DNA from: Flavobacterium potami
GTDB taxonomy: Bacteria; Bacteroidota; Bacteroidia; Flavobacteriales; Flavobacteriaceae
NCBI RefSeq assembly: GCF_020026915.1
Contig: NZ_JAINUY010000005.1
Location: 62,001 to 126,000 of the forward strand
Direction of reading: 5' to 3'
Length of the DNA: 64,000 nt
The position numbers were made by a program, and so were the translations under genes. Under the pieces are notes generated by a model. It saw only the letters and a program-made list of their open reading frames with translations, ran no database searches and was not told the DNA's origin. Below are positions 49,038-57,744 of this stretch, piece by piece; the stretch's first letter is position 1; the number at the start of each line of letters is the position of its first letter.

Positions 49038-50723
49038 TTAGTTTCTAGGTGATTTTCTTTTTTCAGCTTTTGAACCTACTCTAGACATTGCACATCTGAA
49101 TCCGATGTAGTCAGTTGCCATATCCTGAGGGAAATATCTTCTTTGAGCAGGATCTAACCAGTAAGCTCTATCTCTCCAAGAACCTCCTTTATAAACTCTT
49201 ACTTTATCATCGATTAAAGTAGTACGTTTACTAGAGTTGTCATATTTTCTGATCATTTTCCCTAAACTGTCTGTTGTAACATTATGCTTAGGAGAGTTGT
49301 ACATTGCCTGATCTGCTTTAGATCCAGACTCTGAATCACCAAAATCAAAATATCTTGAAGATTGTTTATCACCATCTCTGTAGTTGATATTGTTACTTTG
49401 GCTAAAGTTTTGTCTTAAATAAGTTTCTTGTTCATCAACTGGTACCTGAGCAATTTCTCCTGGAAGATTTCTTGCTACAACTTTACCGTTGCTCAATGTG
49501 TCATATTTAATAGTAGCTGGAGTAACAATTTCCAATTTACCGTCTTTACCAATTTTGTTTTTAGCATATTGATTTCCTCTAAAGTAGTTAAAATCATTCG
49601 CTTCATTATCAATAATAGGTCTGTAAACATCGGCAACCCATTCTGCTACGTTACCTGCCATGTCGTATAATCCAAAATCGTTTGGAGCATAGCTTTTCAC
49701 AGAGTTTGTGATATCTGCTCCATCATCTGACCAACCTGCAATTCCACCGTAATCACCGTTTCCTTGTTTAAAGTTAGCCAATTGATCTCCTCTGTTTTTA
49801 CGTTTTGATGAACGTGTATAATCTCCAGACCAAGGATATTTCTTTTGTCCTTTGTAGATATTGTATTCTCTTTGTCCAACATCTGCAGCAGCTGCATATT
49901 CCCATTCTGCTTCAGTAGGAAGTCTGTATTCTGGCAAAATGATACCTGAAGAACGTTGTGCATACACATTTTTCTCTTCTGGCACAACACCATCTTTACC
50001 TGCTTTAGGTCTTCTTCCTGATTGGTTTTTCTTTAATACCAATTCTTCATTACCACCGTAAGTAGTAGATGGAGAAGCTAAGTAACCTTCTGTATTAAAT
50101 AAACTTTCAGCACTAACATCTTGTGTTTTAGCACCTTTTTTAAGATATCCATTTTTCTCCAAAACAGCTTCGTTTACACGGTCTGTTCTCCATTTACTAA
50201 ATTCAACTGCCTGAATCCAGTTAACACCAACTACTGGGTAGTTAGCATAAGATGGGTGTCTTAAATAGTTGTTAGTCATCGTTTCGTTGTAACCTAAACG
50301 ATTTCTCCAAACTAGAGTATCTGGCGATGCTCCTTCGTAAATATTCTTGTAATTTTCTTCTGTTGGTGGGAAAACTTTCTTCAACCACTCTAGGTATTCT
50401 AAGTACATACCATTTGTAACTTCGGTTTCATCCATATAGAATGATTGAACGTGTTGTTGGGTTGGTGTGTTATTCCAATCGTGCATAACATCATCCTGTA
50501 CTTTACCCATAGTAAACGTACCTCCTTCAACAAAAACCAAACCAGGACCAGCCTGTTGTTTTTTACCTGCATTTCTAGCAGCAGTTCCATTCTGACTATC
50601 TACATCCCAGCCAGTTGCTCTAGAAGCGTGACTCGAACTCGATTTTTTGCTACAACTAGCCGTGCCCAACATCAATACCATTGACATCATTAATTGCAAG
50701 GCTACAATTTTGTTTACTTTCAT
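49038..50723 (-). CDS. gldJ: Gliding motility lipoprotein GldJ
   Basis: The product is about 561 aa from the ATG at 50723; a second ATG two codons upstream at 50729 is also possible. Lipoprotein signal with lipid Cys24 (MLGTASCSKKSSSSHAS). The body is an FGE-sulfatase/SUMF1-like domain, with FVEGGTFTMGKVQDD, YMDETEVTNGMYLEYLEW, YPVVGVNWIQAVEFSKWRTDRVN, YRLPTEAEWEYAAAADVG, DFGLYDMAGNVAEWVADVYRP and the C-terminal KGGSWRDRAYWLDP...RYFPQDMATDYIGFRCAMSRV. GldJ is an outer-membrane-associated lipoprotein required for Flavobacterium gliding and stability of the T9SS motor components. It sits divergently from porU, the conserved arrangement in gliding flavobacteria. Confidence 0.95.
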   Translation of the reverse strand: MKVNKIVALQLMMSMVLMLGTASCSKKSSSSHASRATGWDVDSQNGTAARNAGKKQQAGPGLVFVEGGTFTMGKVQDDVMHDWNNTPTQQHVQSFYMDETEVTNGMYLEYLEWLKKVFPPTEENYKNIYEGASPDTLVWRNRLGYNETMTNNYLRHPSYANYPVVGVNWIQAVEFSKWRTDRVNEAVLEKNGYLKKGAKTQDVSAESLFNTEGYLASPSTTYGGNEELVLKKNQSGRRPKAGKDGVVPEEKNVYAQRSSGIILPEYRLPTEAEWEYAAAADVGQREYNIYKGQKKYPWSGDYTRSSKRKNRGDQLANFKQGNGDYGGIAGWSDDGADITNSVKSYAPNDFGLYDMAGNVAEWVADVYRPIIDNEANDFNYFRGNQYAKNKIGKDGKLEIVTPATIKYDTLSNGKVVARNLPGEIAQVPVDEQETYLRQNFSQSNNINYRDGDKQSSRYFDFGDSESGSKADQAMYNSPKHNVTTDSLGKMIRKYDNSSKRTTLIDDKVRVYKGGSWRDRAYWLDPAQRRYFPQDMATDYIGFRCAMSRVGSKAEKRKSPRN

Positions 50724-50936
50724 ACTCATTCTTAGGTGATAAATTTAGGTGCTGCAATATAATAATTAACATTTAATTGGCAACATCTGTTCTCATAATT
50801 TTATTTCACTGTTTTTTTACCAGAAAATAACCTATAGTTACGAACGCAAAAATATACTTTTTATTATTACTATAACATGAAATACTATATTTTTACTTAC
50901 TAAAATATTTTTAAATTAAACCCTTATTTTTGAGGT

Positions 50937-53900
50937 ATGAAACGAGCTTTACAAATTTGTCTTTTTTTACTTCCAATTATCTGTTTTTCCCAGATAAATG
51001 GGAGCTTTACAGTAGATTGGCAAGGCAAAAAAGAGATGAATTATGGAGAGCAAAAACTAATTATTCCTTATTTCTCGGGCAATAGTTTTCGATTCGATAC
51101 TACCAAAAAAAGCATTACTTTGATGCTAAATCTAAATCAATCTGTCTTTTCTGGCTCTAGTTCTATACAAATTTCAAATGTAATTTATGAACAAATTTCG
51201 AATGCAGATCTTGGTGATTTAACACCAAACAACATCCCTGAAAAACCAAATGAGTCGATAAAAACAGCTAGCTCGAGAGGCATTCAACAAGTTTTCTTAA
51301 ATCTTTCTCCTATTATTAAGGACGGAAACAGCTTTAAAAGAATAAAATCTTTTTCATATTCTACGACGGGCTCAACTTCAAGAACAAACAATTCTATTGT
51401 TACTCAAAAAAGTGCTGTAATTTCAAATTCTGTTTTAGCATCAGGCGACTGGTATCGTTTTTATGTAGAAAAATCTGGCGTATACAAAATTTCTAAATCC
51501 TTTTTGCAAAGTCTTGGTTTTGATCCTTCCAAAGTCGACCCAAGAAGAATAAAAATCTACGGAAACGGAGGAAGAATGCTTCCTTTGGCAAACAATTCGT
51601 ATTATCCTGAAGATTTAATGGAAAACGCTATCCAGATTTCAGGAGAAAGCGATGGAATTTTCAACAATGAAGATTTCATACTTTTCTATGCGGAAGGAGT
51701 TGAAAACTGGAACACAGAAAGTCAGACAAATATTAATGTTTACAGCACAAAATCCTACTATTATATAACCAGTACTGGAAGTGACGGAAAGCGAATTCCA
51801 AATTTTGTTCAGCCAACAGGCACCACAACATTAGAGCTTAACACGTTTGATGACTATCAATCGCACGAAACCGACCTCACAAACATAGCTCATTTAGGAA
51901 GACAATGGCTTGGAGAATCATTTGACATCAATCAAGAACAGGAATTTTCTTTTAATTTTCCAAATCTAGAAACTTCCGTGCCTGTTAAAATTGAAGTAAA
52001 CGCCGCATCTGCTGCCTATACCCCTACTTCTTTTACAGTTTCCTCAAATGGACAAAACATCGGAAACATTACTTTCAATTCTTTAATTACAGGTTCTGAA
52101 ACTAAGTACTACAACGGTAAATTATCCACAAATACAACTTTCACAGGATCCGACAATATTAAAATCAAACTCAACTACAACAACAACGGCGTTCCAGGAT
52201 CAAAAGGCTACCTTGATTATATTAATTTAATTGCGAAGCGAAAACTTTTAGGTACCGGAAAACAATTCAAATTTCAATACGATCTGGCAGGATCAACAAT
52301 TGGGGTTGTGAATTACACGATTGGTAATGCTGGAGCTATTTCACAAATTTGGGATATTACAGACCTATATAATATATCAAAAATAGAAAACACAAATCAA
52401 GCCTCTTTTAGTTTCAAAGCAAACCTTGGCGAGATAAGAAAATATGTAGCGATTGATGCAGTAGATTATTACACACCTTTAAAAGAAAGTCAGTCCAAAA
52501 TTGCAAATCAGAATCTTAAAGGCACGTTATTAAAAAATAATCAAAATAGCTTTCAAGATGTCGATTACGCTATTATTACACCCAAATCTTTAAGCTCTCA
52601 GGCAGAAAAATTAGCCACTTATCATCGTACCAATTCTAATTTAAATGTAAAAGTAATTACTCTCGAAAACATTTACCAAGAATTCTCTTCAGGAAAGCAG
52701 GATATCAGCGCTATCCGAAATTGCATAAAATACATTTACGACAATGCATCTTCTCCAGATAAAAGAATAAAATACATCAATCTTTTCGGAGACGCTTCTT
52801 ACGATTACAAAGACCGAATTACCAACAACACCAATATTGTACCTATTTATCATTCTTTAAACAGCAACACCGTTGGAGAATCATCTTTTGCTTCAGATGA
52901 TTTTTTTGGATTAATGGATCCCGATGAAGGAAATATAATTTCTTTTTTTGGAGGAATTGATATCGCTGTCGGCAGAATGTTAGTTTCAGATAACGCACAG
53001 GCAAGCGAAATGGTCAATAAAGTCTTGGAATACCACGACACAAAATCGCAAGGAAACTGGCGTAATAATTTTGTCTTAATAAGTGATGATTCCGACCAAA
53101 GTTCGGATGCTACCTTACAAGCACGTCAAAATGCTTTAGCCGATCAAATTGCCACAGAAAAACCATTTTTTAATATTGACAAAATATTTCTGGACGCTTA
53201 CACCCAAGAAGCTTCTGCGGGAGGTTCTCGATATCCGAAAGCTAGAACAGATATTTTTAACGCTTTTGAAAAAGGCGCTTTAGTTTTTAATTATTTAGGA
53301 CATGGAGGCGAAGATGGTTTGGCAAGTGAAAGAATTTGGGAAAAATCAGATGGACAGAATTTAAACAATCAATACAAATACCCTCTATTCATAACTATTA
53401 CCTGCGAATTTTCCCGTTTTGACGACCCAACACGACCAACTGCCGGAGAGTATACATTTTGGAATCCAAGAGGCGGCGCTATTTCTATGCTAACAACCAT
53501 TCGTTCAATTGGACAATTTAATGCCGAAAATTTCAACGACAACTTAAGCAAGAACTTATTATCTTACGGCTCTAATCAGTATAATACCATTGCAGAAACA
53601 CTTCGAATTTCAAAAAACGAAAATCCTAGCTCATCAAGTAATGTTATTTTTTACCTTGGAGATCCCGCACTAATGCTTGCAATTCCTAAACCTAAAATAA
53701 ATTTAACCAAGGTCAATGATATCGCGATTTCACAGCCAATTCCGGATTTTAAATCTCTTTCAAAAATTAAAATATCAGGAGAAATAACCGACGAAAATAA
53801 CGTTCTTTTAAATAACTACAACGGAGAACTAGCGACCGCTATTTTCGACAAAATGATTACAACATCTACCTTAAATAATGATGGTTATAGTCCTGCAATG

Positions 53901-54773
53901 CAATTTAAAACTTTAGGAGAAACCATTTTCAGAGGAAACGCATCGGTTACAAACGGTCAATTTGAATTTAGCTTTGTGGTTCCAAGAGACATTAGAATCC
54001 CTGTTGACAACGGAAGAATAAGTTTTTATTCAAAGAAAAATGAATCTTTAGAGAACCAAACTGGTTATAATAGCACTATCAAGATTGGAGGAATTAACGA
54101 AAATGCACCTCAGGACAATATAAGTCCGAAAGTTAAGTTATATATGAACGACGAAACTTTTGTATCTGGAGGCATCACAAATGAATCTCCGTTTCTTTTA
54201 GCGTTCTTGGAAGACGAAAACGGAATCAATACAGCAAGTGGAATCGGACATGATATTGTTGCAATTTTAGACGGAGATGTGAGCAATCCCTATATTTTGA
54301 ACGATTATTATCAGACAAAATTAGACGATTATACAAATGGAAATTTACGTTTCCCGTTAAGAAATTTGGCTCCGGGTTTACATACAATCAGTTTTACGGC
54401 ATGGGATGTTTACAACAATCCTGTTACAAGCGAAATTCAGTTTACAGTTGTGGGAGACGACTCTTTAACACTGTCACACGTTCTTAATTATCCAAATCCT
54501 TTTTCAACCTATACGCAATTCTGGTTTTCCCACAACAGACCGTACGAACCTTTGGATGTCCAGGTTCAGGTTATGACGATCACTGGAAAAGTAGTCTGGA
54601 CAAAAAATCAAACCATAACAACAGAGGGATTTTTATCAAGAGATATAACTTGGGATGGAAAAGATGATTTTGGAGACCGAATCGGAAAAGGAGTATACAT
54701 TTATAAACTCACAGTAAAATCAAATCTAACAAATAAAAAGGCAGAAAAATACGAAAAGCTTGTCATCCTATAA
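50937..54773 (+). CDS. porU: Type IX secretion system sortase PorU (C25-family peptidase)
   Basis: The 1278-aa product has a signal peptide (to CFSQ), a long beta-rich N-terminal part, and the gingipain-type C25 peptidase domain (about 560-910). Catalytic His789 lies in NYLGHGGEDG and Cys823 in ITITCEFSRFDDP. At the C-terminus (about 1190-1278) is a T9SS type-A-like sorting domain (LNYPNPFSTYTQFWFSHN...GKGVYIYKL). PorU removes the sorting domain from T9SS cargo and transfers the cargo to its surface anchor. A TAnnTTTG-like box (TATTTTTG) ends only a few bases before the ATG, so the mRNA is likely nearly leaderless. porV follows. Confidence 0.96.
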   Translation: MKRALQICLFLLPIICFSQINGSFTVDWQGKKEMNYGEQKLIIPYFSGNSFRFDTTKKSITLMLNLNQSVFSGSSSIQISNVIYEQISNADLGDLTPNNIPEKPNESIKTASSRGIQQVFLNLSPIIKDGNSFKRIKSFSYSTTGSTSRTNNSIVTQKSAVISNSVLASGDWYRFYVEKSGVYKISKSFLQSLGFDPSKVDPRRIKIYGNGGRMLPLANNSYYPEDLMENAIQISGESDGIFNNEDFILFYAEGVENWNTESQTNINVYSTKSYYYITSTGSDGKRIPNFVQPTGTTTLELNTFDDYQSHETDLTNIAHLGRQWLGESFDINQEQEFSFNFPNLETSVPVKIEVNAASAAYTPTSFTVSSNGQNIGNITFNSLITGSETKYYNGKLSTNTTFTGSDNIKIKLNYNNNGVPGSKGYLDYINLIAKRKLLGTGKQFKFQYDLAGSTIGVVNYTIGNAGAISQIWDITDLYNISKIENTNQASFSFKANLGEIRKYVAIDAVDYYTPLKESQSKIANQNLKGTLLKNNQNSFQDVDYAIITPKSLSSQAEKLATYHRTNSNLNVKVITLENIYQEFSSGKQDISAIRNCIKYIYDNASSPDKRIKYINLFGDASYDYKDRITNNTNIVPIYHSLNSNTVGESSFASDDFFGLMDPDEGNIISFFGGIDIAVGRMLVSDNAQASEMVNKVLEYHDTKSQGNWRNNFVLISDDSDQSSDATLQARQNALADQIATEKPFFNIDKIFLDAYTQEASAGGSRYPKARTDIFNAFEKGALVFNYLGHGGEDGLASERIWEKSDGQNLNNQYKYPLFITITCEFSRFDDPTRPTAGEYTFWNPRGGAISMLTTIRSIGQFNAENFNDNLSKNLLSYGSNQYNTIAETLRISKNENPSSSSNVIFYLGDPALMLAIPKPKINLTKVNDIAISQPIPDFKSLSKIKISGEITDENNVLLNNYNGELATAIFDKMITTSTLNNDGYSPAMQFKTLGETIFRGNASVTNGQFEFSFVVPRDIRIPVDNGRISFYSKKNESLENQTGYNSTIKIGGINENAPQDNISPKVKLYMNDETFVSGGITNESPFLLAFLEDENGINTASGIGHDIVAILDGDVSNPYILNDYYQTKLDDYTNGNLRFPLRNLAPGLHTISFTAWDVYNNPVTSEIQFTVVGDDSLTLSHVLNYPNPFSTYTQFWFSHNRPYEPLDVQVQVMTITGKVVWTKNQTITTEGFLSRDITWDGKDDFGDRIGKGVYIYKLTVKSNLTNKKAEKYEKLVIL

Positions 54774-54815
54774 TATTATATATATTTGCACCACCAAAAA
54801 CAACTAGTCCCAACA

Positions 54816-56021
54816 ATGAAAAAAATATCACTTTTATTAATTTGTTTTTTTATTTTTTGCAGTTCAAAGGCTCAAGAATCGAGACCTATCGTTACTGGAG
54901 TTCCATTTTTAATGGTAGCTGCAGACGCCAGAGCAGCAGGTTTAGCCGATCAGGGAGTTGCAACTTCTGCTGACGTTTTTTCTCAACAATGGAATCCTGC
55001 AAAATATGCATTTTCTGAAGATGCACAAGGTCTTTCGATCAGTTACACCCCTTATTTGACAGACCTTGCAAACGACATTTCTCTAGGTCAATTAACTTAT
55101 TACAACAAAATCAACGAAAAAAGTGCTTTTGCCACGAGTTTTCGTTATTTTGGTTTTGGAGGAATTGAGTTAAGAACAACAGGAGATCCCAACGAAGCGA
55201 CGAGAACTGTTACACCAAACGAATTTGCCTTAGACGGATCTTATTCATTAAAATTAAGCGAAAAGTTCTCAATGGCAGTAGGCGCTCGTTTTATAAATTC
55301 TAATTTAAAAGTTGCCTCAGAAGATGTTGACGCAAAAGCAGCCAGAACTTTTGCTGTTGATGTTGCCGCTTTTTACCAATCTGAAGAAATTGCCTATCAG
55401 GATTTCAACGGTAGATGGAGAGCTGGAGTTAACTTTCAGAATTTAGGTCCTAAAATAAGCTATGACAATGATGACATCAGCGCTAGTTTCTTGCCAGCAA
55501 ACTTAAGAGTAGGTGGAGGATTTGACTTTATATTTGATGATTACAATAAACTTACATTAAGTGCCGAACTTACAAAACTTTTAGTTCCAACCCCTCCAGG
55601 CATCGGAACTCCAGTTGATGTAAATGGTGACGGCGATTTTGATGATCCAGAAGACATCACGCAACAAGAAGCTACTGACATTGGCTACAGAAACTATAAT
55701 GATATAGGCTGGTTTGAAGGTATATTTAAATCTTTCGGAGACGCTCCAGGCGGATTTAAAGAAGAAATAAAAGAAGTAACATACAGCCTTGCTGCTGAAT
55801 ACATGTACCAGGATTCATTTGCTATGCGTTTAGGATATTATCATGAAAGTCCTGAAAAGGGAGCGAAACAATTTTTCTCTTTGGGAGCTGGTTTCAAATA
55901 CAACATCATGAAAATTGATGTATCTTATTTATTCTCGGCTTCGAAAATAAAAAATCCTTTAGAAAACACACTTCGTTTCTCTTTAACGTTTAACTTTGGA
56001 GACAAATACGAAACGTATTAA
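54816..56021 (+). CDS. porV: Type IX secretion system outer-membrane protein PorV (LptO)
   Basis: The product is 401 aa from the ATG at 54816 (MKKISLLLICFFIFCSS), where the signal peptide starts; a start at 54786 would prefix ten polar residues. It has the PorV family block GVPFLMVAADARAAGLADQGVATSADVFSQQWNPAKYAF, FadL-like barrel strands and an acidic loop VDVNGDGDFDDPEDITQQ that may bind Ca2+. PorV shuttles cargo from the translocon to the PorU attachment complex. It is 42 nt downstream of porU, so they should be one transcript. A terminator follows. Confidence 0.95.
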   Translation: MKKISLLLICFFIFCSSKAQESRPIVTGVPFLMVAADARAAGLADQGVATSADVFSQQWNPAKYAFSEDAQGLSISYTPYLTDLANDISLGQLTYYNKINEKSAFATSFRYFGFGGIELRTTGDPNEATRTVTPNEFALDGSYSLKLSEKFSMAVGARFINSNLKVASEDVDAKAARTFAVDVAAFYQSEEIAYQDFNGRWRAGVNFQNLGPKISYDNDDISASFLPANLRVGGGFDFIFDDYNKLTLSAELTKLLVPTPPGIGTPVDVNGDGDFDDPEDITQQEATDIGYRNYNDIGWFEGIFKSFGDAPGGFKEEIKEVTYSLAAEYMYQDSFAMRLGYYHESPEKGAKQFFSLGAGFKYNIMKIDVSYLFSASKIKNPLENTLRFSLTFNFGDKYETY

Positions 56022-56046
56022 AAAAAGAACAAAATAAAAACAATTT

Positions 56047-56086
56047 AATCCAAATTCCGGTATTTCAGGAATTTGGATTTTTTTTC
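56047..56086 (+). terminator. Intrinsic terminator after porV
   Basis: 12-bp arms AATCCAAATTCC / GGAATTTGGATT with a 9-nt loop, followed by a T run, between porV and cdd. Confidence 0.88.
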
Positions 56087-56098
56087 CCTTAAAATCAA

Positions 56099-56581
56099 AT
56101 GAAAGAAATAAACATTACAACTTCATTTACGATATACGAGAATTTAAACGAACTTTCGTCCGAAATTCAGAATTTAATGAATCAAGCCGTTGAAATAAGA
56201 AAAAAAGCCTACGCCCCTTATTCAAAATTTAGAGTCGGAGCCGCTTTACTTTTAGACAACGGAAAAGTTATTTTGGGCTCAAATCAGGAAAATGCCGCTT
56301 ATCCTTCCGGTCTTTGTGCAGAACGGACAGCTATTTTTTATGCTGGCAGCGCCTATCCAGAAGCAAAAATCTTAAAAATGGCGATTACAGCAGCTTCAGA
56401 CACGAATCAGACTACCGCCCCTATTCCGCCTTGTGGATCTTGCCGACAATCTATTGCAGAATACGAGATAAAGCAAGACACACCAATAGAAATCTATTTT
56501 ATGGGAGAAATTGGAGAGATTTACAAATCATCTTCATTGAAAAATTTGCTTCCATTGATGTTTGATAAAAAGTTCTTGTAA
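56099..56581 (+). CDS. cdd: Cytidine deaminase
   Basis: The 160-aa product has the zinc site Cys73-Ala-Glu75 in GLCAERTAIF and Cys112/Cys115 in PPCGSCRQS, plus YAPYSKFRVGAALL near the N-terminus, which forms the nucleoside pocket. It deaminates cytidine and deoxycytidine to uridine derivatives in pyrimidine salvage. Length fits the homotetrameric class with an N-terminal extension of about 20 residues. It lies between porV and pdhA; terminators or promoters on each side suggest it is its own unit. Confidence 0.95.
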   Translation: MKEINITTSFTIYENLNELSSEIQNLMNQAVEIRKKAYAPYSKFRVGAALLLDNGKVILGSNQENAAYPSGLCAERTAIFYAGSAYPEAKILKMAITAASDTNQTTAPIPPCGSCRQSIAEYEIKQDTPIEIYFMGEIGEIYKSSSLKNLLPLMFDKKFL

Positions 56582-56631
56582 AAAAAAGCCAAAAAGTAGC
56601 GTTTAAATTTTACTTCTTAAATGTAATGTCT

Positions 56632-56639
56632 TATTTTTG
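56632..56639 (+). promoter_or_regulatory. -7 promoter box of the pdhA-pdhC operon
   Basis: TATTTTTG matches TAnnTTTG. The transcript would have a leader of about 100 nt that starts with a small hairpin (CCCGA-CCTT-TCGGG, 56643-56656). Confidence 0.65.
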
Positions 56640-56741
56640 CATCCCGACCTTTCGGGCGCAAATTTGTGGGAGGAAACTATTTTGCGTTACAGGCACAATA
56701 ATCGATAACACAAACAAACTTTAGCAAAAGAAAGAATTCAG

Positions 56742-57740
56742 ATGAAAGAAGTTACAAAAGAGGTATATTTAAAGTGGTATGAAGACATGCTACTTTGGAG
56801 AAAGTTTGAAGACAAACTTGCAGCGTTATACATCCAACAAAAAGTTAGAGGTTTTCTACACTTATATAATGGTCAGGAAGCTGTATTAGCAGGTGCATTG
56901 CACGCTATGGATTTGACCAAAGACAAAATGATCACTGCTTACAGAAACCACGTTCAGCCAATCGGTATGGGAGTTGATCCTAGAAACGTAATGGCAGAAC
57001 TTTTAGGAAAAGCAACTGGAACTTCTAAAGGTATGGGAGGTTCTATGCACATTTTCTCTAAAGAACACCGTTTTTACGGAGGACACGGAATCGTAGGTGG
57101 ACAAATTCCTGTGGGAGCTGGTTTAGCTTTCGCTGATAAATATTTCAATACTGGTGGCGTTACTATGACTTACTTTGGTGATGGTGCTGCTAGACAAGGT
57201 TCTCTTCACGAAGCTTTCAACATGGCTATGTTATGGAAACTTCCAGTTGTATTTATCGTTGAAAACAACGGTTATGCAATGGGAACTTCTGTAGAAAGAA
57301 CTGCAAACCACACTGACATCTGGAAATTAGGTTTAGGTTACGAAATGCCTTGTGGACCTGTTGACGGAATGAACCCAGTAAAAGTTGCTGAAGCAATGCA
57401 CGAAGCTATCGAAAGAGCACGTCGCGGAGACGGACCAACTTTCCTTGAAATGAAAACGTACCGTTACAGAGGACACTCTATGTCTGATGCACAATTATAC
57501 CGTTCTAAAGAAGAGGTTGAAGAATACAAAAAAATTGACCCAATTACACAGGTTCTTGATGTAATTATGGATCAAAAATATGCTACTGCTGAAGAAATTG
57601 AAGTAATTGACCAAAGAGTTAAAGACTTAGTTGAAGAATGTCAGAAATTCGCTGAAGAATCTCCGTACCCAGACTTACAACAATTATACGATGTAGTATA
57701 CGCACAAGAAGACTATCCATTTACACCTCATAAACTATAA
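56742..57740 (+). CDS. pdhA: Pyruvate dehydrogenase E1 component, alpha subunit
   Basis: The 332-aa product has the E1-alpha hallmarks: GFLHLYNGQEAV, TAYRNHVQPIGMGVDP, KGMGGSMHIFSKEHRFYGGHGIVGGQIPVGAGLAFA, and the thiamin-diphosphate motif GDGAARQGSLHEAFNMAMLWKLPVVFIVENN (about 146-176), plus the RYRGHSMSDAQLYRSKEEV phosphorylation-loop-like block. It decarboxylates pyruvate with the beta subunit, whose gene is not in this window. The E2 gene follows 4 nt downstream, so the two are translationally coupled. Codon bias resembles ahcY, suggesting high expression. The enzyme's thiamin diphosphate need links loosely to the thiamin-type receptor at 5-7 kb. Confidence 0.96.
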   Translation: MKEVTKEVYLKWYEDMLLWRKFEDKLAALYIQQKVRGFLHLYNGQEAVLAGALHAMDLTKDKMITAYRNHVQPIGMGVDPRNVMAELLGKATGTSKGMGGSMHIFSKEHRFYGGHGIVGGQIPVGAGLAFADKYFNTGGVTMTYFGDGAARQGSLHEAFNMAMLWKLPVVFIVENNGYAMGTSVERTANHTDIWKLGLGYEMPCGPVDGMNPVKVAEAMHEAIERARRGDGPTFLEMKTYRYRGHSMSDAQLYRSKEEVEEYKKIDPITQVLDVIMDQKYATAEEIEVIDQRVKDLVEECQKFAEESPYPDLQQLYDVVYAQEDYPFTPHKL

Positions 57741-57744
57741 CATC

